Shown here: in pieces, positions 1 to 7,477 of the stretch | Position numbering within the stretch: position 1 is the stretch's first letter | Layout of the letters: each line of letters starts with the position of its first letter | NCBI GenBank assembly: GCA_963695085.1 | Contig: CAVOFV010000007.1 | Coordinates: forward strand, 1-64,000 | Source of the DNA: SG8-30 sp963695085 | GTDB lineage: Bacteria; Pseudomonadota; Gammaproteobacteria; Steroidobacterales; Steroidobacteraceae | Length of the DNA stretch: 64,000 bases | Reading direction: 5' to 3' | Notes under the pieces: generated by a model | Databases searched by the model: none | The model's input: only the letters and a program-made list of their open reading frames with translations | What the model was told of the DNA's origin: nothing | Position numbers and translations under genes: made by a program

Positions 1-2
1 GA

Positions 3-1079
3 GACGGCGACGGCAGGTTCAACTTTGAGAGACTTGAGCCGACCAGAGAAGCGTTCCCCGCCCTGGATCTGGCCAATATTTCCTTGTCGGACGGAACTCT
101 CGTGTATGCCGACAAGGAATCCGGGGAAGGATTCGAGGTCGCCGGCTGCAGCATGGACGTGCATCGTTTGCAGCACTTGGGCGGGACGAATGTGAACCCC
201 ATGAAGGGCCTCTCCGTCACGGCTGACGTCGCCTGCGGGGAGTTCCGGAAAGGTGCTCTTGTAGCGTCTGACTTGACATTGTCGGCCACTGGGGAGAATG
301 GCGTATTCCTGATCAAGCCGGTCACGATGGGCGCCTTTGGTGCCCAGGGATCTGGCAGCATCCAGGCAGATTTCACTGGCGTCGTTCCCCTGTACGATGT
401 CCATTACTCACTGCCACAGCTCTACATCGAGGAGTTCTTCAAGACCCTTTCGCCAAAGAAGGTCGCAGAAGGGCAAATGGATTTCTCCATGGACCTGACG
501 ATGCGGGGCGACGCCATGCACGAGTTGAGGCAGACCATGGAGGGGCAGATGTCGCTACGGGGCGAGAACCTGACGTTCCATGGCAGCGATCTGGATCGGG
601 AGTTTTCCAGATTCGAGTCCAGCCAGAACTTCAGCCTGGTAGACGTGGGTGCATTCTTCTTTGCCGGTCCTCTCGGCCTGATGGTCACGAAGGGATACGA
701 ATTCGCGAGCGTCGTTCAAGGAGCGGGCGGCAGCAGCAAGATACGGACGCTCGTCTCCGACTGGAAGGTCGAGCGCGGCGTGGCGCAGGCGCTGGATGTG
801 GCGATGGCGACGAGCAGGAACAGGGTTGCCCTCCAGGGAGGACTGGATTTCGTCGAGGCGCAGTTTGATGGCGTGACCGTCGCCTTGATTGACGAGAGCG
901 GCTGCGCCAAGGTTCAGCAGCGAGTAAGCGGGTCTTTCAGGCACCCGGTGGTTGAGAAGCCGGGCGTCGTGAAGTCCCTGACCGGGCCGGCGCTTGAGTT
1001 GCTGAAGAAGGGCCGGGATCTCTTCCCTGGCGGAGAGTGCGAAGTGTTCTACGCCGGTTCGGTGGCGCCGCCGGCATAG
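3..1079 (+). CDS. AsmA-family protein, C-terminal part (5' end outside window)
   Basis: The reading frame is open from the first full codon at base 3, so the true start lies before the window; the first in-frame start codon (TTG at 84) falls inside the conserved domain and is not the real start. The 358 visible residues resemble the C-terminal half of AsmA-type envelope proteins: the segment LDLANISLSDGTLVYADK followed by long beta-rich, low-charge stretches, and a section with a conserved pattern of Gly and Asp around residues 150-300. AsmA-like proteins are inner-membrane-anchored, periplasm-spanning proteins linked to phospholipid transport and outer-membrane assembly. The 3' end overlaps the convergent regulator gene by 31 bases. 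Family call is good; exact role is unknown. Confidence 0.75.
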   Translation, partial: DGDGRFNFERLEPTREAFPALDLANISLSDGTLVYADKESGEGFEVAGCSMDVHRLQHLGGTNVNPMKGLSVTADVACGEFRKGALVASDLTLSATGENGVFLIKPVTMGAFGAQGSGSIQADFTGVVPLYDVHYSLPQLYIEEFFKTLSPKKVAEGQMDFSMDLTMRGDAMHELRQTMEGQMSLRGENLTFHGSDLDREFSRFESSQNFSLVDVGAFFFAGPLGLMVTKGYEFASVVQGAGGSSKIRTLVSDWKVERGVAQALDVAMATSRNRVALQGGLDFVEAQFDGVTVALIDESGCAKVQQRVSGSFRHPVVEKPGVVKSLTGPALELLKKGRDLFPGGECEVFYAGSVAPPA

Positions 1080-1807
1080 CGCTGCGCCGCGGTCGCATGC
1101 ACACCCATCGTCTGCGCGTACATCGCCTTCCCTCGCCCGTAGCATTGGCACGATGCCTTCCCCAGGCCCACGCCATCAAGAACGGTGATTTCCCCGCGCC
1201 TGTAGCTTATGAGACCACGCCCCTGTAACGAACTCGCCGCCTGGGTGATACCCACCCGCCGCACACCGAGCATGTCGGCGAGGAACTCATGCGTGAGATG
1301 AAAACAATTAGAGAGGGACCGATCCCGGGTCATCAGCATCCAGCGAGCGACGCGTGATTCCACGTCGTGGCCGTGGGTGCAAGCGGCCGTTTGCGCCAAG
1401 TGGTTCATCCGCACCTGGATGTAGAGGTTCATCGCCTGTCGCAGTGCCGCGTCTTCCTTGCAGTGACGGCGAAAGGCGGTCGCACTCATTCGCAATGCAG
1501 CCCCAGCTCCCTGCACCACGGCATGTTGCGACGAGTCGCGCACGCCGAGGACCAGCGGCGTTCCCAGCATGCCCTCGTTACCGACTATTCCGACCTCCAG
1601 CCGCGATCCGTCGTCGAGTGACGTCACCAGCGAGATGACACAGTTCAGCGGAAAGTAGACGTTGCGAATCCGAGCTCCCGACTCGCAAAGCACCTGCGCC
1701 AGAATCAGCTCAACCTGGTCACAACTCGCCAGGACTCGCGACCGGCTTCGATGAGGCAAGGCCTCAATCAGGCGATTCCTGGGCTTGGCTTGTTTCGATA
1801 CCGGCAT
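1049..1807 (-). CDS. Crp/Fnr-family transcriptional regulator
   Basis: A 252-residue protein with an N-terminal cyclic-nucleotide-binding-like beta barrel (about residues 30-140, including YFPLNCVISLV and VGIVGNEGMLG) and a C-terminal winged helix (about 150-225) whose recognition region reads LADMLGVRRVGITQAAS. The FNR iron-sulfur cysteine cluster is absent, and the Arg/Ser pair that contacts cAMP in CRP is not evident, so the ligand is unknown. The ATG at 1807 is preceded by an AAGGG ribosome site six bases away. It is convergent with the asmA-like gene. A second family member lies 0.6 kb away, and together they enclose small stress or envelope genes, which may be their targets (inference). 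Confidence 0.88.
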   Translation of the reverse strand: MPVSKQAKPRNRLIEALPHRSRSRVLASCDQVELILAQVLCESGARIRNVYFPLNCVISLVTSLDDGSRLEVGIVGNEGMLGTPLVLGVRDSSQHAVVQGAGAALRMSATAFRRHCKEDAALRQAMNLYIQVRMNHLAQTAACTHGHDVESRVARWMLMTRDRSLSNCFHLTHEFLADMLGVRRVGITQAASSLQGRGLISYRRGEITVLDGVGLGKASCQCYGRGKAMYAQTMGVHATAAQRYAGGATEPA

Positions 1808-1914
1808 TAGCTACCCTTGGCTGCAAGAAAGTCCGCTGCGACAAGTCGCCGCAGCGGCCGCCACTCGATGAGCCCACGCCAGGCGCAGCGGGTGACGGTT
1901 CGTCGCGGGCCCGC

Positions 1915-2226
1915 TTACTTGACGTTCATGCCGTTCTTGACGTCTCTCACTCCGCTAACGGCGCGTGTCACCCTCATTGCCGTGTTGATATCCGCCGCCG
2001 AATTCACGAAGCCGCTCAACTGAACGACGCCCTTGAAAGTCTCAACGTTGATCTCGGCAGCATTCAAAGTCGACTCGCCGATGATGGCCGCCTTGACTTT
2101 GCCGGTGATGACGGTGTCATCGATGTACTGGCCAGGGCTTTCCTGGGTCCGTGTGGACGCGCAACCCATCGAGGTCGCCAGGAAGACAGCCGCGACGGCC
2201 GCAATGAGAATCTTTGTCGAATACAT
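1915..2226 (-). CDS. BON-domain lipoprotein (OsmY-like)
   Basis: A 103-residue protein starting MYSTKILIAAVAAVFL with a lipobox ending SMGC, so Cys22 is the likely lipidated residue. The rest is one BON domain (about residues 38-103): TVITGKVKAAIIGESTLNA, then VVQLSGFVNSAADINTA and VSGVRDVKNGM, the usual alpha-beta pattern with the conserved Gly. BON proteins such as OsmY bind phospholipid and protect the envelope under osmotic stress. The ATG at 2226 is chosen because GGAG lies nine bases upstream; an earlier in-frame TTG would swallow that site. A palindrome shared with two neighbouring genes lies about 85 bases upstream of the start. Confidence 0.88.
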   Translation of the reverse strand: MYSTKILIAAVAAVFLATSMGCASTRTQESPGQYIDDTVITGKVKAAIIGESTLNAAEINVETFKGVVQLSGFVNSAADINTAMRVTRAVSGVRDVKNGMNVK

Positions 2227-2309
2227 GAAATAGAACTCCAATTACGTGTCAAACGAGCTTGCGAAGATCTGCTCGGGATGGAGTGTGGGCGTTGTTGCGC
2301 GCCCGGTCG

Positions 2310-2323
2310 GTGCGGGAGCGTAC
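2310..2323. promoter_or_regulatory. Palindromic motif upstream of the BON gene (candidate operator)
   Basis: GTGCGGGAGCGTAC, 83 bases before the BON-lipoprotein start. Its outer bases match the palindromes at 3821-3834 and 4192-4205, giving a loose consensus GTRCG-N4-CGYAC followed on the gene strand by GAC. It is the weakest of the three copies. Binding by one of the nearby Crp/Fnr proteins is inference. Confidence 0.3.
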
Positions 2324-2423
2324 ACAGGGACACTCACGGAAGCCGCCTATGGAGACTTCGAGCGGGCGCTTTGCCTTATGACGTGACCGTCACGCCGAAG
2401 ATCGGAGACGGCCTACCAGGACC

Positions 2424-3143
2424 TCATGGCGCGATGCGGTAGGGCAGCAAGCGATCGTATTCCCGCTTGACGACGGCGTAACACTCGCAGGTCCGGGCTT
2501 CCAGACCGGGGCGGTCGAGCACGGTAATGCGACCACGGCGGTACCGGATCAGGCCGGTGTCCTGCAACATTCCTGCCGCCTCGGTAACTCCCTCGCGACG
2601 CACGCCAAGCATGTTGGCAATCAGCTCCTGCGTCATGACAAGTTCGTCTGCGCCAAGCCGGTCCAGGCTCAACAACAACCAGCGGCAAAGTTGCTGGTCG
2701 ACTGAGTGATGTCGATTGCAGACCGCAGTCTGCGCCATTTGCGTTATCAGGGCCTGCGTGTAGCGCAACAACACTTGCTGCATGATTCCGGCCCGTGCAA
2801 ATTCTTCCTTCAAGAACTTGACTGGCAGACGGTAGGCGTGGCCAGCGCTTTGCACCACGGCCCGGCTGGGCGTGGTTGCGCCGCCCATGAACAGTGAAAT
2901 ACCGATGACGCCTTCGTTGCCAACAACAGCGATTTCAGCTGACGCGCCATCCGCGAGGATGTACAGGAGCGACACTATCGAGTCAGTCGGGAAATAGAGA
3001 TGACTCAACTCGGCGCCGGATTCGTAGAGCACCGAGCCCAAGGGTAACGGGACCAGCTCCAGGTGCCGATTCAGGCGTTCGTAATCGGGCGGCGGCAATG
3101 CGGCCAACACGTGGTTCTGGCTTGGCGTGTGAGAGTCTGACAT
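2424..3143 (-). CDS. Crp/Fnr-family transcriptional regulator
   Basis: A 239-residue regulator from the ATG at 3143; an alternative ATG at 3194 would add 17 residues of low-complexity sequence, and neither has a strong ribosome site. The cNMP-type barrel includes LYFPTDSIVSLLYILADG and IAVVGNEGVIGISLF; the C-terminal winged helix includes ELIANMLGVRREGVTEAAG and ends in a cysteine-containing segment EARTCECYAVV. It is paralogous to the regulator at 1049-1807, including the same VGNEG motif and a C-x-C-Y tail. No FNR-type Fe-S cysteines are seen. The target is not known; it stands beside BON and glycine-zipper genes. Confidence 0.88.
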   Translation of the reverse strand: MSDSHTPSQNHVLAALPPPDYERLNRHLELVPLPLGSVLYESGAELSHLYFPTDSIVSLLYILADGASAEIAVVGNEGVIGISLFMGGATTPSRAVVQSAGHAYRLPVKFLKEEFARAGIMQQVLLRYTQALITQMAQTAVCNRHHSVDQQLCRWLLLSLDRLGADELVMTQELIANMLGVRREGVTEAAGMLQDTGLIRYRRGRITVLDRPGLEARTCECYAVVKREYDRLLPYRIAP

Positions 3144-3284
3144 CGGCGTGCTCGAACCGCCCGGCCTGGTCCTGCTACCCGTAGGGGTAGACATGCATCA
3201 CTGTGCACCAAAGAGCCAGTCCAGCCAAGTCTGTTGGCGTCATCCTGGCAGCGAACGGCCCGTTGCCGGAGTCCAGACGGCAAC

Positions 3285-3315
3285 CGACCCCGGCAAGCTG
3301 CGCTTACCGGGGTCG
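3285..3315. other. Strong inverted repeat between regulator and glycine-zipper gene
   Basis: A 13-bp stem with one mismatch (CGACCCCGGCAAG against CTTACCGGGGTCG) around a 5-base loop. It lies downstream of the glycine-zipper gene on the minus strand and could stop or stabilise that transcript, but no T-run follows on either strand, so a classical intrinsic terminator is not supported. Confidence 0.4.
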
Positions 3316-3373
3316 ACGGCGATGGTGCGCGGACGGACCTACAGTCTCAACCGCCTGTGTCTACGGCCGTTCT

Positions 3374-3742
3374 CTACTGCTTGTCGTAGACGGTCCGGCA
3401 CTTCCGCTGGGTTTCCTGGTAGGTGTTGTTTTCCTGCATGTTTTCCTGGATCTTGTTGCCAGCATAGCCACCGGCAACGGCGCCGCCGACAGTGGCCAGC
3501 TTCTTGCCGTCGCCGCCGCCGACCTGATTGCCAAGCACGCCGCCGATCACTGCGCCAACCACCGTCCCCGCAACCTGGTCGGGATCCTTGGTCTGCCGCG
3601 TGAGCGTGACGATTTCGTCACGGCATTCCTCGCGACCAACGTTTGCCGTCTTCGTGTCCATCGTGCGGTATCCGGCCACTGCGGCAACTGCCGTAATCGC
3701 CAGGGCACCCACGATGCCGCCAATAATCAGTTGTTTGTTCAT
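3374..3742 (-). CDS. Glycine-zipper 2TM-domain envelope protein
   Basis: A 122-residue protein with an uncleaved-looking N-terminal membrane segment (IIGGIVGALAITAVAAVAG), then a soluble region and a glycine-zipper pair at about residues 59-95: GTVVGAVIGGVLGNQVGGG and GGAVAGGYAGNKIQ. This is the layout of the 17-kDa surface-antigen / SlyB-like family, which sits in the envelope. The C-terminus keeps a Cys (KCRTVYDKQ) that could pair with Cys42. A palindromic motif lies 78 bases upstream. Function is a structural or stress role by family only. Confidence 0.8.
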   Translation of the reverse strand: MNKQLIIGGIVGALAITAVAAVAGYRTMDTKTANVGREECRDEIVTLTRQTKDPDQVAGTVVGAVIGGVLGNQVGGGDGKKLATVGGAVAGGYAGNKIQENMQENNTYQETQRKCRTVYDKQ

Positions 3743-3820
3743 ATCGAGATTACCTGGAGCCGCGGTCCGCGGCGGTGAGAACTTGAGGGAGGATCATGCG
3801 CGCTGGCGGTTCGGTCGTCT

Positions 3821-3834
3821 GTACGCCAGCGCAC
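3821..3834. promoter_or_regulatory. Palindromic motif upstream of the glycine-zipper gene (candidate operator)
   Basis: GTACGCCAGCGCAC, 78 bases before the start of the glycine-zipper gene. It matches the reverse complement of the perfect palindrome at 4192-4205 in 13 of 14 bases. Two copies this alike within 400 bases, each at a promoter-like distance from a small envelope gene, suggest one shared regulator. Confidence 0.4.
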
Positions 3835-3916
3835 CTTTGGATCTGGGTCACAACCGCGTGGTTGGCAACGATTCAGGAGCAGCCCGTACTTCTCCTGCAG
3901 CGAAGCAACCGCCGTG

Positions 3917-4135
3917 TTACGGCTTGGTACGGACGACCAGCAGAAGACCGCCGATCAGGATGGCGCCGACGCCGACCCAGATCGGGACATTGACGGTCTG
4001 CTTTTCATCGACGGACATGTGGAGAGGGCCCACATCAATATCGTGTGTCTGTTTCGTGTAGGTAAAGCCGCCATACGCCAGTCCCAGCACGCCGGCGACC
4101 ATCAGTACGATAGCCGCGATCTTGGTTGAATTCAT
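3917..4135 (-). CDS. Small two-helix membrane protein (DUF3185-like)
   Basis: A 72-residue protein with two hydrophobic helices (about residues 5-25, IAAIVLMVAGVLGLAYGGF, and 51-68, IWVGVGAILIGGLLLVV) joined by a polar stretch containing HMSVDEKQTVNVP. This form is typical of small proteobacterial inner-membrane proteins often annotated DUF3185, found beside stress genes. No catalytic residues are visible. A perfect palindrome lies 56 bases upstream of the start. The gene is real by its conserved layout, but the function is unknown. Confidence 0.7.
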   Translation of the reverse strand: MNSTKIAAIVLMVAGVLGLAYGGFTYTKQTHDIDVGPLHMSVDEKQTVNVPIWVGVGAILIGGLLLVVRTKP

Positions 4136-4497
4136 CGAGTGTCATCCTTTTGCAGGAACGTGGATGCTATATGCGGCTTGCCACCGCGTCGGTACGCTGG
4201 CGTACGTAGCGGCAGTGCCACGCTCCATTCCGTCAGGCAGCCAGGACTCTTGGGCCGGCGGCCCATCATTGCTGGGAGATTCCCCTCCTGGGTTCGCTGC
4301 CGCACAGACTCCTCATCGACACAAAGGCACACTCGCTTCGGCATTCAATCCACGACCAAGGGCGAATTGCATGAAATGCGAGCCCGGGCCGATAGGTTGG
4401 ATTCTGGTTCGCCTACAACCATCTCTGCATCTTGCGCATGGACGGCCTGGACCGCGAGGCGCTGGATGAATCGGCCACGACAATCAGGAGAGACATC
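4136..4497. other. Intergenic region between divergent small-membrane-protein genes
   Basis: No convincing gene is seen. It holds the palindrome at 4192-4205 and a ribosome site for the gene at 4498. Open frames across it have neither ribosome sites nor recognisable proteins. Confidence 0.6.
4192..4205. promoter_or_regulatory. Perfect palindrome GTACGC-TG-GCGTAC (candidate operator)
   Basis: Fourteen bases with 6-bp perfect arms, 56 bases upstream of the two-helix membrane protein gene and about 290 bases upstream of the divergent gene at 4498. Related copies lie at 3821-3834 and 2310-2323. Confidence 0.45.
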
Positions 4498-4647
4498 ATG
4501 CTTTGGACAATCGCGGTTATCTTGTTCGTTCTCTGGGTTCTGGGGCTTGTCAGTTCCTACACCCTGGGAGGGTTCATTCACATCCTCCTGGTCCTGGCGG
4601 TCATCGTCATCCTGGTCAACGTGATCCAGGGCCGACGCGCACTCTAG
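4498..4647 (+). CDS. lmo0937-family small membrane protein
   Basis: A 49-residue protein, almost entirely two hydrophobic helices: TIAVILFVLWVLGLVSSYT, the loop LGGFIH and ILLVLAVIVILVNVIQGRR. The pattern WxLGxxxxxTxGGxIHxLLVxAVxxxLxxxxxG is that of the lmo0937 family of tiny membrane proteins (function unknown, common in stress islands). The ATG at 4498 has AGGAG seven bases upstream. An in-frame ATG farther upstream lacks a ribosome site and adds charged sequence that breaks the family pattern. Confidence 0.8.
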   Translation: MLWTIAVILFVLWVLGLVSSYTLGGFIHILLVLAVIVILVNVIQGRRAL

Positions 4648-5030
4648 GGGTCCCGCAGCGGCTGCATTGAGGGGGACACGATGCGCGGCAGTCCGGCTGC
4701 CGACCGTGTCTGCCCTGATCGGTCGTTTCAACCGGTCGGCTCAATAGAGGCTTCAGACTGTTGTGCCGGCGATGCACGGCCTGGCGTCAGGCTCGGTAAT
4801 TCGGTGAGCCGGTCCATTCCGGGCACATCGGTAACACTTTTCGGTCTTCGCGGGAGACGCAAAGTGCCGGGGCGAGAGTGTTGCAAGGGGTGTGGGATGC
4901 AGATCCGGCAACCGCAGTTAAACGGCGGGGCTGGATGACCGACCCGGTATCTGTAAGTCCGATGGTCGGCCCGAATGGCACGCAATGATCCGCCCTCAAC
5001 GATCCAGACGGCATGACATTCAGCGACTTG

Positions 5031-5168
5031 GAAATGGTGGCCAGGGGTGGGTGAGGCCGGTGCTGTTCACGACGACACGCAGGTGTCGTCGTCCGGCCGA
5101 ACGCCCGTTCGCCAGCGAACGGGCCGGGCCGGCGTCAGCCGGTGAACCGCCGACACGCGGATTTTCAG
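5031..5168 (-). repeat. Split remnant of the 3' half of tRNA-Phe (possible old attachment site)
   Basis: Two blocks match the intact tRNA-Phe region at 8261-8309 in the same order and orientation. Bases 5031-5050 match 8261-8280 with one change (acceptor strand, encoded CCA and flank). Bases 5144-5168 match 8285-8309 in all 25 positions (T-arm through anticodon loop). About 93 bases with two hairpins separate the blocks, so it cannot fold as a tRNA. A duplicated tRNA 3' end is the usual footprint of integration at a tRNA gene. Confidence 0.75.
5071..5129. repeat. Two adjacent hairpins inside the tRNA-Phe remnant
   Basis: GACGACAC and GTGTCGTC (5071-5090) form an 8-bp stem with a 4-base loop. 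GCCCGTTCGC and GCGAACGGGC (5103-5124) form a 10-bp perfect stem around CA. Back-to-back imperfect palindromes of this size resemble REP or mobile-element ends, but no family is recognised. Confidence 0.5.
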
Positions 5169-5612
5169 GTCGCGCCAGAACTCTGCTGACATCAGTGGGC
5201 ATCACTCAAGAGCGGGAAAGAAGCGCTCGAGGACTCAGCCAAGTGACGCCCGGTGATACCCGGTAACGCCAGACTCGTAGTACCGGAGTAGCAGCAAGTG
5301 CGGCGGGGCACATGAAACGCGTTGTGGACCCGACCTCTTGGCGCTGAGGAGTGGCCTGATTTGGGGCCCCGTACGCTGCATGGGCCTTCCACCACCAAGG
5401 CACGAGCAGCGCGGCCCATCGGAATCGCGCGGGAGTAGCTGCAGGTTTCGTCGCTGATCTTGGTCGGTCATGGAGCACGGTGTATGAGAAACTCCTGTCC
5501 ATGCTTGAATTGGCTGAACTCTCCGGATCTGTTACACGTATCAGGAAATCAGGATCGGCACCTCAGTGACCCGGTCTGGTGATCGAAAGTCCACCTTCGA
5601 GAGGACGGAACG

Positions 5613-6386
5613 ATGAAGGTTCGCCTCAGGGAAATAATCGCCGTAGCCGGACGCATTCTCCGGGAGCAAATTCGCCTGCGCCGTGGGCTCGTCTTCTGGG
5701 CGGTCTTTCCGTCACTCATGCTGCTGCTTTTCGGGCTCATCTATGCGGGCGGCGGTCAGCCGGGCAAGTCGTTCGACGGCACGGCACCCGGCATTCTCAT
5801 CGGGGCCGCCCTGTTCTTCAGCTGCCTGGGCGGGCCGGTTGCTCTGATCGTCGCGGAGCGGGAGCGCCGCACGCTGCGGCGTCTTTTGCTTTCGCCGCTT
5901 AAGCCAAGCTCCTATTTTCTGGGTGCTGTGGCGGCCAGCTCCGTCATTGCCTTCGGGCAAGCGGCGATCGTCTACGGCATCGCATTCGCATTTGGAGGGC
6001 GCTTTCACGGCTCTGTGCCCTTGGGGCTGGCGATTATCATCATGAGCGTCTTCTCGTTCGTGGGGCTGGGGTTCTTCTTCGGGTCGCGCTTCACCAAACG
6101 TACGGAAGACGTCAATGGCCCGGTAGCCGCGTTCGGCGTGCCGCTGCTGGTCCTCGGCGGGACGTTCTTTCCCGTGTCGATCCTTCCCTCTTATCTGCTC
6201 ACCGCCGCACACGTTAACCCGATCTTCCACATGAACCAGGCACTCAAGGGCGTGTCTGCGCAGGGCCTGGGAGCGGACGAAATCGCCACGCACCTGATGT
6301 TTCTCGCCGCATTCACATTGCTGTCGCTGCTGCTCGGGACGTACTCGTACCGAATCATGCTCGAACAGGAGAAAAGGGGCGGCTGA
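5613..6386 (+). CDS. ABC-2 type transporter permease
   Basis: A 257-residue integral membrane protein with about six helices, starting after an amphipathic N-terminal helix (VRLREIIAVAGRILREQIRLRRG). It keeps the ABC-2 family traits: an early E-R-E-R-R-T-L-R-R-L coupling stretch near residue 90, the glycine-rich helix IIIMSVFSFVGLGFFFGSRF, and the late segment PLLVLGGTFFPVSILPSYL. The GAGAGGACGG ribosome site precedes the ATG. The stop overlaps the start of the ATPase gene by one base, so the two make one exporter, probably a drug, polysaccharide or lipid efflux unit. The substrate cannot be told from sequence. Confidence 0.88.
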   Translation: MKVRLREIIAVAGRILREQIRLRRGLVFWAVFPSLMLLLFGLIYAGGGQPGKSFDGTAPGILIGAALFFSCLGGPVALIVAERERRTLRRLLLSPLKPSSYFLGAVAASSVIAFGQAAIVYGIAFAFGGRFHGSVPLGLAIIIMSVFSFVGLGFFFGSRFTKRTEDVNGPVAAFGVPLLVLGGTFFPVSILPSYLLTAAHVNPIFHMNQALKGVSAQGLGADEIATHLMFLAAFTLLSLLLGTYSYRIMLEQEKRGG

Positions 6387-7285
6387 TGATCGAAATGCGG
6401 GAGCTGGGAAAATCATTCGGAGACCGGTCTGTTCTGCGCGGGCTCAGTTTCACCGTGCGTGCTGGTGAGATCTATGGCCTCCTTGGCCCGAACGGTGCGG
6501 GAAAGACGACGGCCATCAGCATCCTCAGCGGTCTGCTCGACGCCGAGAATGGCGAGGCCCTCGTTGAGGGTCGGAAGGCCTCAGACTCGACCAGGAGGCG
6601 TGTCGGTGTTGTTCCGCAGGAGATCACCCTCTATCTGAATCTGACCTGCCGCGAGAACCTGGACTTTTTCGCCAGCGCTTTCGGCTTGTCGGCCGCGGCA
6701 CGACGCCGGCGTACGAACGAACTGATTGCGATGTTTGGGCTCGAGGAGTATGCGGAAGCACAAGCCTCCAGGCTGAGCGGTGGCTGGCGGAGGCGCCTCA
6801 ACTTCGCTGTCGCGCTGGTCCACTCACCGCCAATCCTGATCCTCGACGAGCCCACCAGCGGCGTAGATATCGAGGCACGCTACGGTATCTGGCGCTTGAT
6901 CGAGAATTTGAGGCAGTCGGGCGTCACCATTCTGCTCACGACCCACCACCTCGAGGAGGCGGAACGTCTATGTACGCGCATCGGGATCATCCGTGAGGGA
7001 CGGATCGTGGCCGAGGGGACGCTGGCGGAACTGCGTTCGACGATTCCAGCGGTCTTGCTGGCCATGGTGGAAAGCCGTGACGAGATGGCAGTGCAAGCCC
7101 GGGCCGCGGAACTGGGATGGGCCGTTCGCCGTTATGGAGGGGGGTTAACGCTCCTCCTGCCGCAAAGCTATGCACTGAAAGAGGTTGTAGATCGGCTTGG
7201 GAAGCTATCCCTATCGACCGTATCAATCCAGCCGGTTGGGCTAGAGCACGTCTACATGGACGCAACCGACAATGCCGAAATCTGA
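6386..7285 (+). CDS. ABC transporter ATP-binding protein (ABC-2 exporter)
   Basis: A 299-residue ATPase with Walker A GPNGAGKTT (about 34-42), Q-loop VVPQE (about 75-79), signature LSGGW (130-134), Walker B LILDEPTSGVD (about 151-161) and the switch His in TTHHLEEAE. The last 80 residues form the C-terminal extension seen in DrrA/NodI-type exporter ATPases (AELGWAVRRYGGGLTL). It is translationally coupled to the permease gene by a TGATG overlap. The pair is flanked by partial copies of a tRNA-derived sequence at about 5.13 and 7.34 kb, consistent with arrival as a unit. Confidence 0.92.
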   Translation: MIEMRELGKSFGDRSVLRGLSFTVRAGEIYGLLGPNGAGKTTAISILSGLLDAENGEALVEGRKASDSTRRRVGVVPQEITLYLNLTCRENLDFFASAFGLSAAARRRRTNELIAMFGLEEYAEAQASRLSGGWRRRLNFAVALVHSPPILILDEPTSGVDIEARYGIWRLIENLRQSGVTILLTTHHLEEAERLCTRIGIIREGRIVAEGTLAELRSTIPAVLLAMVESRDEMAVQARAAELGWAVRRYGGGLTLLLPQSYALKEVVDRLGKLSLSTVSIQPVGLEHVYMDATDNAEI

Positions 7286-7334
7286 GCGCATAGGACTCAA
7301 CGCGGCAAGTGCGTTTGCAACGGGGTGCCTGGCC

Positions 7335-7362
7335 GACGTCAGTTGGTAAACGCCGACACGCA
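7335..7362. repeat. Degenerate third copy of the tRNA-Phe-remnant sequence
   Basis: Bases around GACGTCAGTTGGTAAA and CGCCGACACGCAG resemble 5133-5160 (GGCGTCAGCCGGTGAAC, CGCCGACACGCG) with several changes, in the same orientation. It lies just after the ABC exporter operon, so the operon is bracketed by related sequences. The match is short; treat as suggestive. Confidence 0.4.
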
Positions 7363-7477
7363 GAAGTCGTGAGCATGTTCAAGCCCGGCGCCGTCCGGAC
7401 GTGCGCCATGTTGACAGTTCATGCTTCCCGGCGTAGATCAGCTGTCGTAGCCTCGCTCATCTACTGTGGAAGGTGTC

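Larger units (their letters stand above)
4648..5612. other. Long non-coding stretch (965 bases) with tRNA-Phe remnant and hairpins
   Basis: No protein gene is supported here: open frames are short, lack ribosome sites and match nothing recognised. The stretch holds a structured patch at 4821-4920 containing GAGACGCAAAG, a split partial copy of tRNA-Phe (5031-5168) with two strong hairpins inside it, and the probable leader of the ABC exporter operon toward its right end. Base composition is lower in GC than the region right of 8.4 kb. Confidence 0.6.

Noticed and set aside
5206..5502. Minus-strand open frame of 98 codons in the non-coding stretch
   Set aside because: No ribosome site, several overlapping frames are equally open, and the translation matches nothing known. 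It is likely chance.
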